Shown: piece after piece, positions 53,283 through 61,524 of the stretch
Position numbering within the stretch: position 1 is the first letter of the stretch
Layout of the letters: every line of letters begins with the position of its first letter
NCBI RefSeq assembly: GCF_022808645.1
Contig: NZ_JAKZKT010000021.1
Span: 1 to 64,000, forward strand
Origin: Bacillus litorisediminis
GTDB lineage: Bacteria; Bacillota; Bacilli; Bacillales; JC228
Direction: 5' to 3'
DNA: 64,000 nucleotides
Program-made: the position numbers and the translations under genes
Notes under the pieces: generated by a model
Database searches by the model: none
The model's input: only the letters and a program-made list of their open reading frames with translations
Told to the model about the DNA's origin: nothing

Positions 53283-54389
53283 ATGACAGAGACAAAGACT
53301 GTAAAAGCGCCATACAAAGCGGATCATGTGGGAAGTTTTTTAAGACCTGAGCGAATCAAACAAGCTCGCTTGCAAAAGGATAAGGGAGAGATTTCAGCAG
53401 AACAGCTTCGCGAGATAGAAAATGAGGAGATTATTAAATTAGTTGAAAAGCAAAAGGCTGCTGGGCTTCACTCGATAACCGATGGTGAGTTCAGAAGAGC
53501 TTACTGGCACTTTGACTTTTTAGAAAACCTGGTTGGTGTTGAGGGCTATGAAGCGGAAAAGGGAATACAGTTTCATGGGGCTGTGACAAAGGCTCACTCT
53601 ATTCGTGTCGTAGGAAAAATCGATTTTGACGGTCATCCAATGCTCGAGGATTATAAATTCTTACATTCAATTGTTGGAGATCAGCATGTTGCGAAGATGA
53701 CGATTCCTAGCCCTAATATGCTTTTCTATAGAGGCAATATTGATAAAGAAATTTATCCGAATGAAGAGTTGTTGTTAGCCGATATAACAAAGGCTTATAA
53801 GAAGGCAATTCAAGCATTCTATGATGCAGGGTGCAGATATTTGCAGCTCGATGACACATCATGGGCTGTTTTTCTATCTGAACAAGGTGAACAAATGATT
53901 CGCGAGCGGGGACAGGAGCCGGAACATCTCAAACAATTATTTGCTAAAGCCATTAACGAATCAATTGAAGACCGTCCAGAAGACATGTTGATTACAATGC
54001 ATATTTGCCGCGGTAATTTCCGCTCAACTTATAGCGCTACCGGTCCTTATGAAGGTGCTGCAAAAACCATTTTTGGTGAACTAAAGGCAGACGGGCTATT
54101 TCTGGAGTATGATGATGACCGTTCAGGCGGATTTGAACCGCTTCGTTACGTAAAACGCGACAATCTTCACATTGTACTAGGTTTAATCACTTCAAAATTT
54201 GCTGAGCTAGAACCAGTTGAGAACATTAAAAAACGGATTGAAGAGGCGTCACAATATGTGCCAAAAAGCCAATTATGCCTCAGCCCTCAATGCGGCTTTG
54301 CCTCAACCGAAGAAGGCAACATCCTAACCGAAGAAGAACAATGGGCCAAAATCCGCCACGTCATAGAGATTGCAAGAGAAGTTTGGTGA
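53283..54389 (+). CDS. yxjG: YxjG/YxjH-type methionine synthase (MetE C-terminal-domain family)
   Basis: The 368-residue protein contains only the MetE catalytic domain. It shows the N-terminal ADHVGSFLRPERIKQAR, YLQLDDTSW, the zinc-ligand region MHICRGNFRS and CLSPQCGFAS with the second Cys. These proteins methylate homocysteine (or use S-methyl donors) to make methionine. In B. subtilis the yxjG and yxjH genes are also under S-box control, in agreement with the riboswitch here. Confidence 0.92.
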   Translation: MTETKTVKAPYKADHVGSFLRPERIKQARLQKDKGEISAEQLREIENEEIIKLVEKQKAAGLHSITDGEFRRAYWHFDFLENLVGVEGYEAEKGIQFHGAVTKAHSIRVVGKIDFDGHPMLEDYKFLHSIVGDQHVAKMTIPSPNMLFYRGNIDKEIYPNEELLLADITKAYKKAIQAFYDAGCRYLQLDDTSWAVFLSEQGEQMIRERGQEPEHLKQLFAKAINESIEDRPEDMLITMHICRGNFRSTYSATGPYEGAAKTIFGELKADGLFLEYDDDRSGGFEPLRYVKRDNLHIVLGLITSKFAELEPVENIKKRIEEASQYVPKSQLCLSPQCGFASTEEGNILTEEEQWAKIRHVIEIAREVW

Positions 54390-54391
54390 AA

Positions 54392-54415
54392 CAGGGGGAC
54401 GGTTCTTGTGTTTCA
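54392..54415 (+). repeat. half-element of the GGGACGGTTCTT family
   Basis: CAGGGGGACGGTTCTTGTGT followed by TTCA, three bases after the methionine synthase stop. See the complete palindromes at 55503 and 60952. Confidence 0.75.
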
Positions 54416-54456
54416 TTCTTCCAGTTCTGTTTAAAAGAGTGAATAGCCTCTTATAA

Positions 54457-54492
54457 AAAAGATCAGGTGTGTATACTCCTGATCTTTTTCCT
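54457..54492. terminator. bidirectional terminator
   Basis: AAAAAGATCAGG and CCTGATCTTTTT form a 12-base stem between convergent genes. Confidence 0.87.
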
Positions 54493-54497
54493 GTAAC

Positions 54498-54776
54498 TTA
54501 TTCCACCATCTTCGTATTAACGTACACCAGCAAAACAACAAATCCCATAAGAAATATTGGCAATAAAATTTCTACATCCGGATTGTCAATGAATGAACTG
54601 ATTATAAAAACAATGCCTGCTGCTAAATTATATGAACCTACTAAACTGGCTAATTTTTTTTGATCTTTCACACGTCTATAATTAAAACCAGATAGTAGCC
54701 ATGTCTGTTTTTTATACCCGATTAAATAAGCAAGCACTAAAAGAATAGCACCGATCACAATAAAATGCTGATTCAT
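54498..54776 (-). CDS. DUF3784-like small membrane protein
   Basis: The 92-residue protein has three hydrophobic segments (about 6-22, 45-62, 66-88) and a conserved-looking SGFNYRRVKDQKKLASLVGSY stretch after helix 1, the pattern of DUF3784. Function unknown. Same strand as the DUF2178-like and XRE genes upstream; probably one transcript. Confidence 0.72.
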   Translation of the reverse strand: MNQHFIVIGAILLVLAYLIGYKKQTWLLSGFNYRRVKDQKKLASLVGSYNLAAGIVFIISSFIDNPDVEILLPIFLMGFVVLLVYVNTKMVE

Positions 54777-54819
54777 ACGGGGTACCTCCCTAATAGTATA
54801 GTTTCATGCATATGAAAGT

Positions 54820-55194
54820 TTATTTCCGTTTCACAATGGCCGGACCAATAAAGTAGGCAATATAGAAGGTAGCACCTAGATAAAAAATCAGGTAGTTTAC
54901 CGGAATGGTTTGGCGTTCAAGAATGAGTTCGGCAATCAATAAATAAAGCAGTAAAAGTAAATTGGCCACCGAAAAAATCTGAATCGTACATCGTTTAATA
55001 TTAAGATTTACTCTTTCATCGTACTCAATTTCATCATTTGCCTCTTTCCTTTTCATTCTGATCCATTTTAAGCCAGCTACACTAATTGCAAGTGCTGCTA
55101 AAATCCCCCATTGTAAATCAGCAGTTAGTAAATACACAATTCCAAAAATACTGATCGATGCAATGATGATTGCAAATAAGTTTATTTGCATCAT
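54820..55194 (-). CDS. DUF2178-like membrane protein
   Basis: The 124-residue protein has four hydrophobic helices and a central charged loop MKRKEANDEIEYDERVNLNIKRC, resembling DUF2178 proteins that are often encoded beside small XRE regulators. It is nine bases downstream of such a regulator gene here. Function unknown. Confidence 0.75.
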   Translation of the reverse strand: MMQINLFAIIIASISIFGIVYLLTADLQWGILAALAISVAGLKWIRMKRKEANDEIEYDERVNLNIKRCTIQIFSVANLLLLLYLLIAELILERQTIPVNYLIFYLGATFYIAYFIGPAIVKRK

Positions 55195-55203
55195 TCTCCC
55201 TCC

Positions 55204-55401
55204 TTACTCTTCTATCCAAAACAACTCATCAACAGGTTTTTCTAGATGCTTACTAATAAGCAAACAAACCCGAATAGTAGGATTGTATTTTTGTGCTTCT
55301 ATGAGATTCATCGTTTGTCTGGTAACTCCAACTAGCTTAGCTAAGTCGCCTTGGGTTAGCCCACCTTTTTCAATACGGGCAATTTTAACCTTGTTTTTAA
55401 T
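55204..55401 (-). CDS. XRE-family regulator (YozG-like), apparent AUU start
   Basis: The 65-residue helix-turn-helix protein IKNKVKIARIEKGGLTQGDLAKLVGVTRQTMNLIEAQKYNPTIRVCLLISKHLEKPVDELFWIEE matches the small YozG-type regulators that begin MKNKVK. The codon at that position is ATT (55399-55401), eight bases after a perfect GGAGG. The only upstream ATG, 15 codons earlier, has no ribosome site. It probably represses its own operon with the two membrane protein genes. Confidence 0.78.
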   Translation of the reverse strand: MKNKVKIARIEKGGLTQGDLAKLVGVTRQTMNLIEAQKYNPTIRVCLLISKHLEKPVDELFWIEE

Positions 55402-55502
55402 TATTATTTCCTCCAAAATCAGATCCCGTCCCTTCGAGGTCTTCATTACAAATTGTAATATATAATTTCCAAATGTCAAATATATTTTACATTTGAAGCA
55501 TC

Positions 55503-55550
55503 AGGGACGGTTCTTGCGTTTCAATAAAATGAAACGCAAGAACCGTCCCT
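55503..55550. repeat. palindromic GGGACGGTTCTT element, 21-bp arms
   Basis: Arms 55503-55523 and 55530-55550 are perfectly complementary, spacer ATAAAA. It lies upstream of the XRE regulator and the ABC operon, where it could terminate transcription in either direction. Confidence 0.92.
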
Positions 55551-55670
55551 GTGTTTCATCAGAAAATAGGAATAAAGTACAGTTTTCTATTAAAACGAAA
55601 TATTACAGGTGATTTCGAATTATACATACATATAACAAAGTGATGTTAATTTGGAAAGCGGGGTTAATTT

Positions 55671-56999
55671 ATGAAAAAGCTTTTAGTCCTTTTATCTTCT
55701 ATTTTTCTAATTACCGGCTGCAGCTCTAATGGTAATGACAATGACCAGGATAGTGCAGGAAAAGTAGAAATAGAAGTTATGATGTTTGAAGGCGGATTTG
55801 GTTCAGAATGGGTGAAAGAATCAGCAAAAAGCTTCATGGAATTAAACGATCATGTAGAAATAAAAGTTACATCCAGTCCTGATATTCATACCCAATTACA
55901 AACGAGATTTTTGTCCGAGGATGTCCCTGATTTGGTAAACCCTGGTCCAAGCTTTGATATTCAGGGAGTTATTAACGAAGGTATGATAGAGCCATTAGAT
56001 GATTATTTACAAGAGAATGCCTATGATAGCGATCAAAAATGGCTTGATACTTTTGAAACAGAACAATTTAATTTGAAAAAAGAAGGGAAAATCTATGGGC
56101 TGCCCACCATTTTCTCACCAGGTTACATTTGGTGGTATGACGAAAAATTGTTTGAAGAAAATGGATGGGAATTGCCTGAAACACAAGATGATTTATACGC
56201 CTTAAAAGAACAAGCAGAAAGGCAAGGAATTTCTGTCTTTGCCGTTCCGGGATTACACCCTGGATACTACTGGAACGGGATTTATTTACCTCTTGTTGAA
56301 AGGATTGGCGGGAAACAAGTTATTCTTGATGCATTTAATTTAAAAGAAGGGGCCTGGGAACACGAAGCATTTGTCGAGGCTGCAAAAGAATCACAAAGAA
56401 TGGTCGAAGAGGGTCTGTTTTTAGAAGGGACTTTTGGCCTTTCCCATACCGAAGCTCAAACCTTGTTTTTTCAGCGAAAAGCATTATTCGTGATGGCGGG
56501 CTCGTGGTTAGAAGGCGAAATGAAGGATGTAATCCCTGACGATTTCAAACTTAGGGCATTCAATCAGCCATCTTATCCTGGCGGTAATGGAGAACAGCTT
56601 ACACCCGTATCTACGGGTTGGGGAGGAGCCTGGTATATTCCTAGCGGGTCCGAAAACAAAGAAGAAACGGTTGAATTCCTAAAGTTCTTATCTAGCGAAC
56701 AAGAAGTTGAAAAAATGGTGAAAATGAAAGGTCTCGCAAGTGTTGTTAAAGGAACAGATGATGCTATTGGATCCGAAGCACTAAAAAGTGCACTGAACGT
56801 TTTGTCAGGTGCTGAAGGTTCTTATGCACCAACTGCCATAAATGACTCTTATCCTGAAATGACGAACAATCTTATTAATATTTATCAAAGCTTAATGTTA
56901 GGAGAAATAACGCCAGAGGAATTTGTAAAGCAAGCTGAGGAGTATGCAGAGCAAACAAGAAATGACTCGAATATAGAAAAGGTAGAAATCTCCTGGTGA
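55671..56999 (+). CDS. extracellular sugar-type solute-binding lipoprotein
   Basis: The 442-residue family 1 binding protein has lipobox LITGC (Cys17) and the pattern VMMFEGGFGSEWVKESAKSFMELN, ending in a typical helical C lobe. It is anchored outside the membrane, delivering a carbohydrate or glycerophospho-type compound to the next two permeases. No ATPase gene is in the operon; a shared MsmX-type ATPase is likely. Two secreted phosphoesterases follow, hinting at a phosphate-containing substrate. Confidence 0.88.
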   Translation: MKKLLVLLSSIFLITGCSSNGNDNDQDSAGKVEIEVMMFEGGFGSEWVKESAKSFMELNDHVEIKVTSSPDIHTQLQTRFLSEDVPDLVNPGPSFDIQGVINEGMIEPLDDYLQENAYDSDQKWLDTFETEQFNLKKEGKIYGLPTIFSPGYIWWYDEKLFEENGWELPETQDDLYALKEQAERQGISVFAVPGLHPGYYWNGIYLPLVERIGGKQVILDAFNLKEGAWEHEAFVEAAKESQRMVEEGLFLEGTFGLSHTEAQTLFFQRKALFVMAGSWLEGEMKDVIPDDFKLRAFNQPSYPGGNGEQLTPVSTGWGGAWYIPSGSENKEETVEFLKFLSSEQEVEKMVKMKGLASVVKGTDDAIGSEALKSALNVLSGAEGSYAPTAINDSYPEMTNNLINIYQSLMLGEITPEEFVKQAEEYAEQTRNDSNIEKVEISW

Positions 57000-57065
57000 T
57001 TGTAAGGTTAGTAATGAGAGGTCTAACTGTTTTTAGACCTCTTTATTTTGAAAGGTAGTGGGACA

Positions 57066-57944
57066 ATGAGGAACAAAGGTGAAAGATGGTTCATATTTCT
57101 GTTTTTATTACCGGCTTCTTTGTTGTACATCACTTTTGTTATGTATCCATCTTTTAACGCACTTCGTATGAGCTTTTATAATTGGCGGGGAATTGGAACC
57201 AAAACATGGATAGGATCTGAAAATTATAAACGGATGCTGGAAGATGAAAATTTTATTAATGCCTTTATGGTTACAGGAAAATATATATTATTTCAGATTC
57301 CGCTAGTTTTAATTTTATCAATCGTTATTGCTTTAACGATTTCTCACTTTATCAAAACAAAATGGTTTAATATCTATCGGTCGATTACATTCTTCCCATA
57401 TATTTTGCCAGGAGTTGCAATAGCGATGCTTTGGGCCACCATCTTTAATCCGGTTAGCGGCATGTTAAATGGAATATTAGATTTGGCTGGTTTAGACAGT
57501 TTGAAAAATGAATGGCTAGGGAGATCAGAGACTGCATTTGAAAGTGTTGTTTTTGTTAACGTATGGAGTATGGTGGGATTTTATAGCATTTTAATTTTAG
57601 CGGCTATTTTAAACATACCCCGAGATCTTTTAGAAGCAGCCGAAATAGACGGGGCATCCAAATTTCAACAGGCAATCTTTATCACATTGCCAATGCTCAA
57701 GGATATTTTGCAAGTGGTTATTATTTTTACCTTAATAAACACATTAAAGGTTTTTGAGATGCCGCAATTGTTAACGGCTGGCGGACCAAACCGCTCTACT
57801 CAGCCAATCTCACTCTATATGTATGAACAGGCCTTTACAAACTTTAACTTTGGGTATGCTTCTGCGATTGGGGTGGTATTTTTAGTTCTGACTCTGATTG
57901 CTTCCTTGCTCACGTTGAGGATAACGAGGAGGGGTGAGGGATGA
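57066..57944 (+). CDS. ABC sugar permease, MalF/UgpA type
   Basis: Start at the ATG at 57066 (AAAGGTAG upstream) rather than an in-frame TTG 18 bases earlier. About 292 residues, six helices, EAA motif EAAEIDGASKFQQAIFITLPML. Partner of the next permease, overlapped by four bases. Confidence 0.9.
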   Translation: MRNKGERWFIFLFLLPASLLYITFVMYPSFNALRMSFYNWRGIGTKTWIGSENYKRMLEDENFINAFMVTGKYILFQIPLVLILSIVIALTISHFIKTKWFNIYRSITFFPYILPGVAIAMLWATIFNPVSGMLNGILDLAGLDSLKNEWLGRSETAFESVVFVNVWSMVGFYSILILAAILNIPRDLLEAAEIDGASKFQQAIFITLPMLKDILQVVIIFTLINTLKVFEMPQLLTAGGPNRSTQPISLYMYEQAFTNFNFGYASAIGVVFLVLTLIASLLTLRITRRGEG

Positions 57945-58771
57945 AAAAAACAGTGAGAATGATCGGAAATCATTTCATTCTGGCAATCGTATCACTATTC
58001 ATTATTATTCCTGTTATTTGGGTATTTGTTAACTCAATTAAAGCTTCAGCTGACATATTGTTAGAGCCTTTATCATTTCCCCGTGAGTTTGCTTTTGATA
58101 ACTACATCAGGGCATGGAGTGAGGCTGGGTTCGGCACGGGATTTATTAACAGCGTGATTGTAACCTTGATTTCTGTCACGTTAATAGTCCTGGTTTCTGC
58201 AATGGCGGCTTATGTACTAAGCAGAAAAAAATTTCGCTTTCGCGTTGCCATTGAAAACACATTTTTAATGGGACTAATGTTGCCTACATTCCTGGCAATG
58301 GCTCCGCTATTCCTATTAATGAACGATTTACATTTAGTGAATACTTTCCATGGGTTAATCATGGTTTATACCGCTTATTCCTTATCGTTCACAATCTTTA
58401 TGTTAACAGCTTTTTTTAAACAAATTCCATATTCATTAGAGGAAGCAGCGATCATTGATGGATGCGGACCGTTTACATTATTTTGGAAAGTCATGTTTCC
58501 ATTAGCGAAACCAGGTTTGATTTCGGCTGCCATTTTTAATTTTGTAGGCATTTGGAACGAATATATTCTCGCATTAATTTTAATCAATGAAGAACAGTTT
58601 AAGACCTTGCCGCTTAAACTAGCAAATATTATGATGGTGCAACAATATCATACAGACTGGGGAGCGCTTTATGCAGGTCTTGTCATGTCCTTTATTCCTG
58701 TTACCATCTTCTATTTAATCTTTCAAAAGCGTCTGATTGAAGGTTCGACTGCCGGCGCTGTTAAGGAGTGA
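57941..58771 (+). CDS. ABC sugar permease, MalG/UgpE type
   Basis: The 276-residue permease has six helices and EAA motif EEAAIIDGCGPFTLFWKVMFPLAKPG. Coupled to the upstream permease by an ATGA overlap. Confidence 0.9.
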   Translation: MKKTVRMIGNHFILAIVSLFIIIPVIWVFVNSIKASADILLEPLSFPREFAFDNYIRAWSEAGFGTGFINSVIVTLISVTLIVLVSAMAAYVLSRKKFRFRVAIENTFLMGLMLPTFLAMAPLFLLMNDLHLVNTFHGLIMVYTAYSLSFTIFMLTAFFKQIPYSLEEAAIIDGCGPFTLFWKVMFPLAKPGLISAAIFNFVGIWNEYILALILINEEQFKTLPLKLANIMMVQQYHTDWGALYAGLVMSFIPVTIFYLIFQKRLIEGSTAGAVKE

Positions 58772-58773
58772 AT

Positions 58774-58797
58774 CAGGGGGACGGTTCTTCCGTTTCA
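58774..58797 (+). repeat. half-element of the GGGACGGTTCTT family
   Basis: CAGGGGGACGGTTCTTCCGT followed by TTCA, two bases after the permease stop. The following 270 bases up to 59067 show no gene or clear hairpin. Confidence 0.7.
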
Positions 58798-59067
58798 CCC
58801 TTTTTTAATTTGATGAAAAGAGGAGAACTCCTGATTGCTTTATAGCATTGTGAAGCTTCCCCTGCTTTCATGTATTGATTCTGTAGGAGGAGGATCAGGA
58901 ATCAAACAGGAACTGGTATGAGTTTATAAGAAATATTTAAATTAATTTTCACTCGTGTAAAATTTATAAAAGTATTTAAAAAATACAGTAAATTAGCCGA
59001 ATTCCTTTTTTAAATAGGCTACTATAAAAAAGGCATCACCTAAAAAAAGGAAGGAGAATCTATCTTT

Positions 59068-60006
59068 ATGTTTAATCGTAAAAAAGAAGAAAAAAGAGTT
59101 AGAACCAAATTAAAATGCTGGACTGCGGCAGCTGCAATTGGGATGGTTCTTACGGCAGTGAGCCCTGCGGCAGCCAGCGGCAGCGAAAAGCCAAAACTCG
59201 AATTTGGACTTGTCCCGGATGTCCAGTATTGCGACTGTGAAGTGAGCGGTACACGTTTCTACAGAAATTCATTGGACAAGCTTATGGAGGCGTCTCAAAC
59301 ATTTAACAGAGAAGATGTGGATTTCACTGTTCAAACAGGTGATTTGATTGACCGTAACCTTTCCAGCTTCTCAACCATTCTTCCAATCTACAACACGATT
59401 GAAAGCCGTAAATATCATGTGTTAGGCAACCACGATTTCCCTGTAACAACAGACCAGGTGGTCGACCTTCTCGATATGCCAAATCAATATTATGATTTTA
59501 AATACAAGAACTGGCGCTTTGTAGTGCTCGATACAAACGATCTCAGTTTATATGCGAACCCAGCAGGTTCAGAAAAGTATCAAGAAGCACAAATCATGTA
59601 CAATTCTTTAAAAGAAAATAATGAAATCAATGCCCAAACCTGGAATGGCGGTATCAGCCATGAGCAGCTAACCTGGCTCCGCGGTGTACTAGAAAAGGCA
59701 GCACAGGCACAAGAAAAAGTTATAGTCTTCGCACACATGCCTGTATACCCTGAAAATGAGCACAATGTATGGAATGATGAAGCAGTCATTCAGGAACTTG
59801 AAGCCGCTGGCAATGTCGTTGCCTACTTCAACGGACATAACCATGCCGGCAATTACGCAGTTAAAAACGGAATTCACTATGTAAACCTCCAAGGAATGGT
59901 CGAAACCGCTGACACCAACTCTTACTCCGTAGTCCGCGTATACAAAGACCGCATAGAAGTAGACGGATATGGCCGCGAAATTGATCGCGTATTAGAAATT
60001 CGATAA
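59068..60006 (+). CDS. secreted calcineurin-like metallophosphoesterase
   Basis: The 312-residue protein has a signal peptide (residues 1 to about 36, cleavage near AAASG). The five metallophosphoesterase motifs follow in order: VPDVQYCD, VQTGDLIDRN, VLGNHDF, VIVFAHMPVYP and FNGHNHAG. Such enzymes hydrolyse phosphomonoesters or diesters (for example CDP-alcohols, ADP-ribose) with a two-metal centre outside the cell. It sits between the importer genes and another secreted phosphoesterase. Confidence 0.87.
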   Translation: MFNRKKEEKRVRTKLKCWTAAAAIGMVLTAVSPAAASGSEKPKLEFGLVPDVQYCDCEVSGTRFYRNSLDKLMEASQTFNREDVDFTVQTGDLIDRNLSSFSTILPIYNTIESRKYHVLGNHDFPVTTDQVVDLLDMPNQYYDFKYKNWRFVVLDTNDLSLYANPAGSEKYQEAQIMYNSLKENNEINAQTWNGGISHEQLTWLRGVLEKAAQAQEKVIVFAHMPVYPENEHNVWNDEAVIQELEAAGNVVAYFNGHNHAGNYAVKNGIHYVNLQGMVETADTNSYSVVRVYKDRIEVDGYGREIDRVLEIR

Positions 60007-60013
60007 TGAAACA

Positions 60014-60035
60014 AGGGGACGGTTCTTGCGTTTCA
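60014..60035 (+). repeat. half-element of the GGGACGGTTCTT family
   Basis: AAGGGGACGGTTCTTGCGTT followed by TCA, immediately after the metallophosphoesterase gene and ahead of the next phosphoesterase. Confidence 0.75.
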
Positions 60036-60104
60036 ACCCAAAGGAAAACAAGTGAGCCTCCCCCACATTTCCTTTACGAAAAAATACTATACATAGGGGT
60101 GATC

Positions 60105-60947
60105 ATGTTGAAGAAATACTTCGGGTTATTAGTAATCCTGCTTTTTTTCATAACTCCAGTCAGTTCCTCTTTGGCAAGTGAACCAATAAATAAGGAGGAG
60201 AAAGCAATCGATGTCAAAGTAATGTCCTACAATATCCATCATGCTGAAGGGCTAGACCGCGTTTTGGATTTAGAACGAATTGCCAAGGTGATTGAAGATT
60301 CCGGTGCGGAAATTATTGGACTCCAAGAAGTGGACAATCACTGGTCAGAAAGAAGTAATTTTGAGGATCAGGCTAAATGGATGGCTGAGCGGTTGGATAT
60401 GCATTATACGTATGCTGCAAATCTCGACAATGAACCCCTTAACCCGGGAGAACCTCGCCGTCAATATGGGACAGCTGTTTTAAGCAAGTATCCGATTATC
60501 GCATCGAAAAACTACCCATTAACGAAGATTGGGAATACAGAACAGCGCGGGTTACTCGAAACAGTCATTAATGTAAAGGGACATCACCTAAAATTCTATA
60601 ACACTCATCTGGCTTTAACTTCCGCTGAACGCGAAATTCAAATAAAAGAAATCATTGAAATTGCAAGTAAAACAAATGGGCCGAAAGCAATTGTCGGTGA
60701 TTTGAATGCAGTGCCTGACAGCGTTGAAATGCAGCCGCTTTTCTCTCATTATAAAGATGCCTTTGCTGATCAAAATGAAGCGTATACGATTCCAGCAGAT
60801 CAACCAAATAAAAGAATTGATTACATTTTCACTTCCAACGAAATTGAAACGGCAAATGCCGAAGTCATCTCCACAATCGCTTCAGACCATTTGCCAATTG
60901 TAGCTGAACTGACACTTGACCCATCAGTATTTAAAAAAGGGAATTAA
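60105..60947 (+). CDS. secreted endonuclease/exonuclease/phosphatase-family protein
   Basis: Start at the ATG at 60105 (AGGGGTGAT upstream), which opens a signal peptide MLKKYFGLLVILLFFITPVSSSLAS. The frame extending upstream runs through a dispersed repeat. The 280-residue protein has the EEP fold motifs MSYNIHH, IGLQEVD, TAVLSKYP, YNTHLAL, VGDLNAVPDS, IDYIF and SDHLPI. It is a Mg-dependent phosphodiesterase (phospholipid, inositol-phosphate or nucleic acid); the substrate is unknown. Probably acts with the metallophosphoesterase outside the cell. Confidence 0.87.
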   Translation: MLKKYFGLLVILLFFITPVSSSLASEPINKEEKAIDVKVMSYNIHHAEGLDRVLDLERIAKVIEDSGAEIIGLQEVDNHWSERSNFEDQAKWMAERLDMHYTYAANLDNEPLNPGEPRRQYGTAVLSKYPIIASKNYPLTKIGNTEQRGLLETVINVKGHHLKFYNTHLALTSAEREIQIKEIIEIASKTNGPKAIVGDLNAVPDSVEMQPLFSHYKDAFADQNEAYTIPADQPNKRIDYIFTSNEIETANAEVISTIASDHLPIVAELTLDPSVFKKGN

Positions 60948-60951
60948 ATGC

Positions 60952-61013
60952 GAAACGCAGGGACGGTTCTTTTGTTTCACTCAAGTGAAACAAAAGAACC
61001 GTCCCTGCGTTTC
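60952..61013. repeat. palindromic GGGACGGTTCTT element, 30-bp perfect arms
   Basis: Arms 60952-60981 and 60984-61013 are perfect complements with a two-base spacer. The stem differs from the 55503 copy at the GCG/TTG position, changed on both arms. It lies four bases after the phosphatase stop and ahead of the MarR promoter. Confidence 0.95.
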
Positions 61014-61021
61014 AATCGGGG

Positions 61022-61050
61022 TTGTTACACTTAAATTTCCGTGATATAGT
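61022..61050 (+). promoter_or_regulatory. promoter of the marR-MFS operon
   Basis: -35 TTGTTA (61022-61027), 17-base spacer, -10 TATAGT (61045-61050). The -10 overlaps the MarR operator. Confidence 0.7.
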
Positions 61051-61064
61051 TACCTAGGTAACTA
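61047..61064. promoter_or_regulatory. MarR-type operator
   Basis: TAGTTACCTAGGTAACTA is a perfect 18-base palindrome of the kind bound by MarR regulators. It overlaps the -10 and transcription start, so binding would repress the operon including the regulator gene. Confidence 0.8.
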
Positions 61065-61082
61065 ATTTGAGGAGCGGACAAT

Positions 61083-61505
61083 ATGCGAAATAATCATGAT
61101 TTATTTCATACAATTCACCAGCTTTCACGGCAGCTCCATAAAAGCTTGAATGAAGCTTTGCAGCCGTTTTCTATATATAGCGCACAATGGTCCGTATTGT
61201 TTGTTTTAAAAACGAAAGGCAATCTAACTCAATCGGAGCTTTGCGATTATTTGTCTGTTGAAGCTCCGCCTATGACACGAACGATCCAAAGGCTTATAAA
61301 GCAAGGGTATGTAAAGCAAATACCCAGTAAAGAAGATAAAAGAGTGAAGTATATTCAGCTTACGGAGAAGGCAATTGCGGAATACCCAGAATGGGAAAAA
61401 GCTGTATTGAAAATGAACGATTCATTACTTGCGCTTTTTCCAAAGTCATCTCAAGAGGAGTTAAGAAAGCTTCTGCATGAATTCTCAATTCAGCTTAGAA
61501 AATAA
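61083..61505 (+). CDS. MarR-family regulator
   Basis: The 140-residue winged-helix protein includes QWSVLFVLKTKGNLTQSELCDYLSVEAPPMTRTIQRLIKQGYVKQIPSKEDKRVKYIQLTEKA. GAGGAGCGG ribosome site. It autoregulates through the palindrome at 61047 and controls the transporter that follows 19 bases downstream. Confidence 0.92.
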   Translation: MRNNHDLFHTIHQLSRQLHKSLNEALQPFSIYSAQWSVLFVLKTKGNLTQSELCDYLSVEAPPMTRTIQRLIKQGYVKQIPSKEDKRVKYIQLTEKAIAEYPEWEKAVLKMNDSLLALFPKSSQEELRKLLHEFSIQLRK

Positions 61506-61524
61506 TCAGCGGGGAGGAACATCA

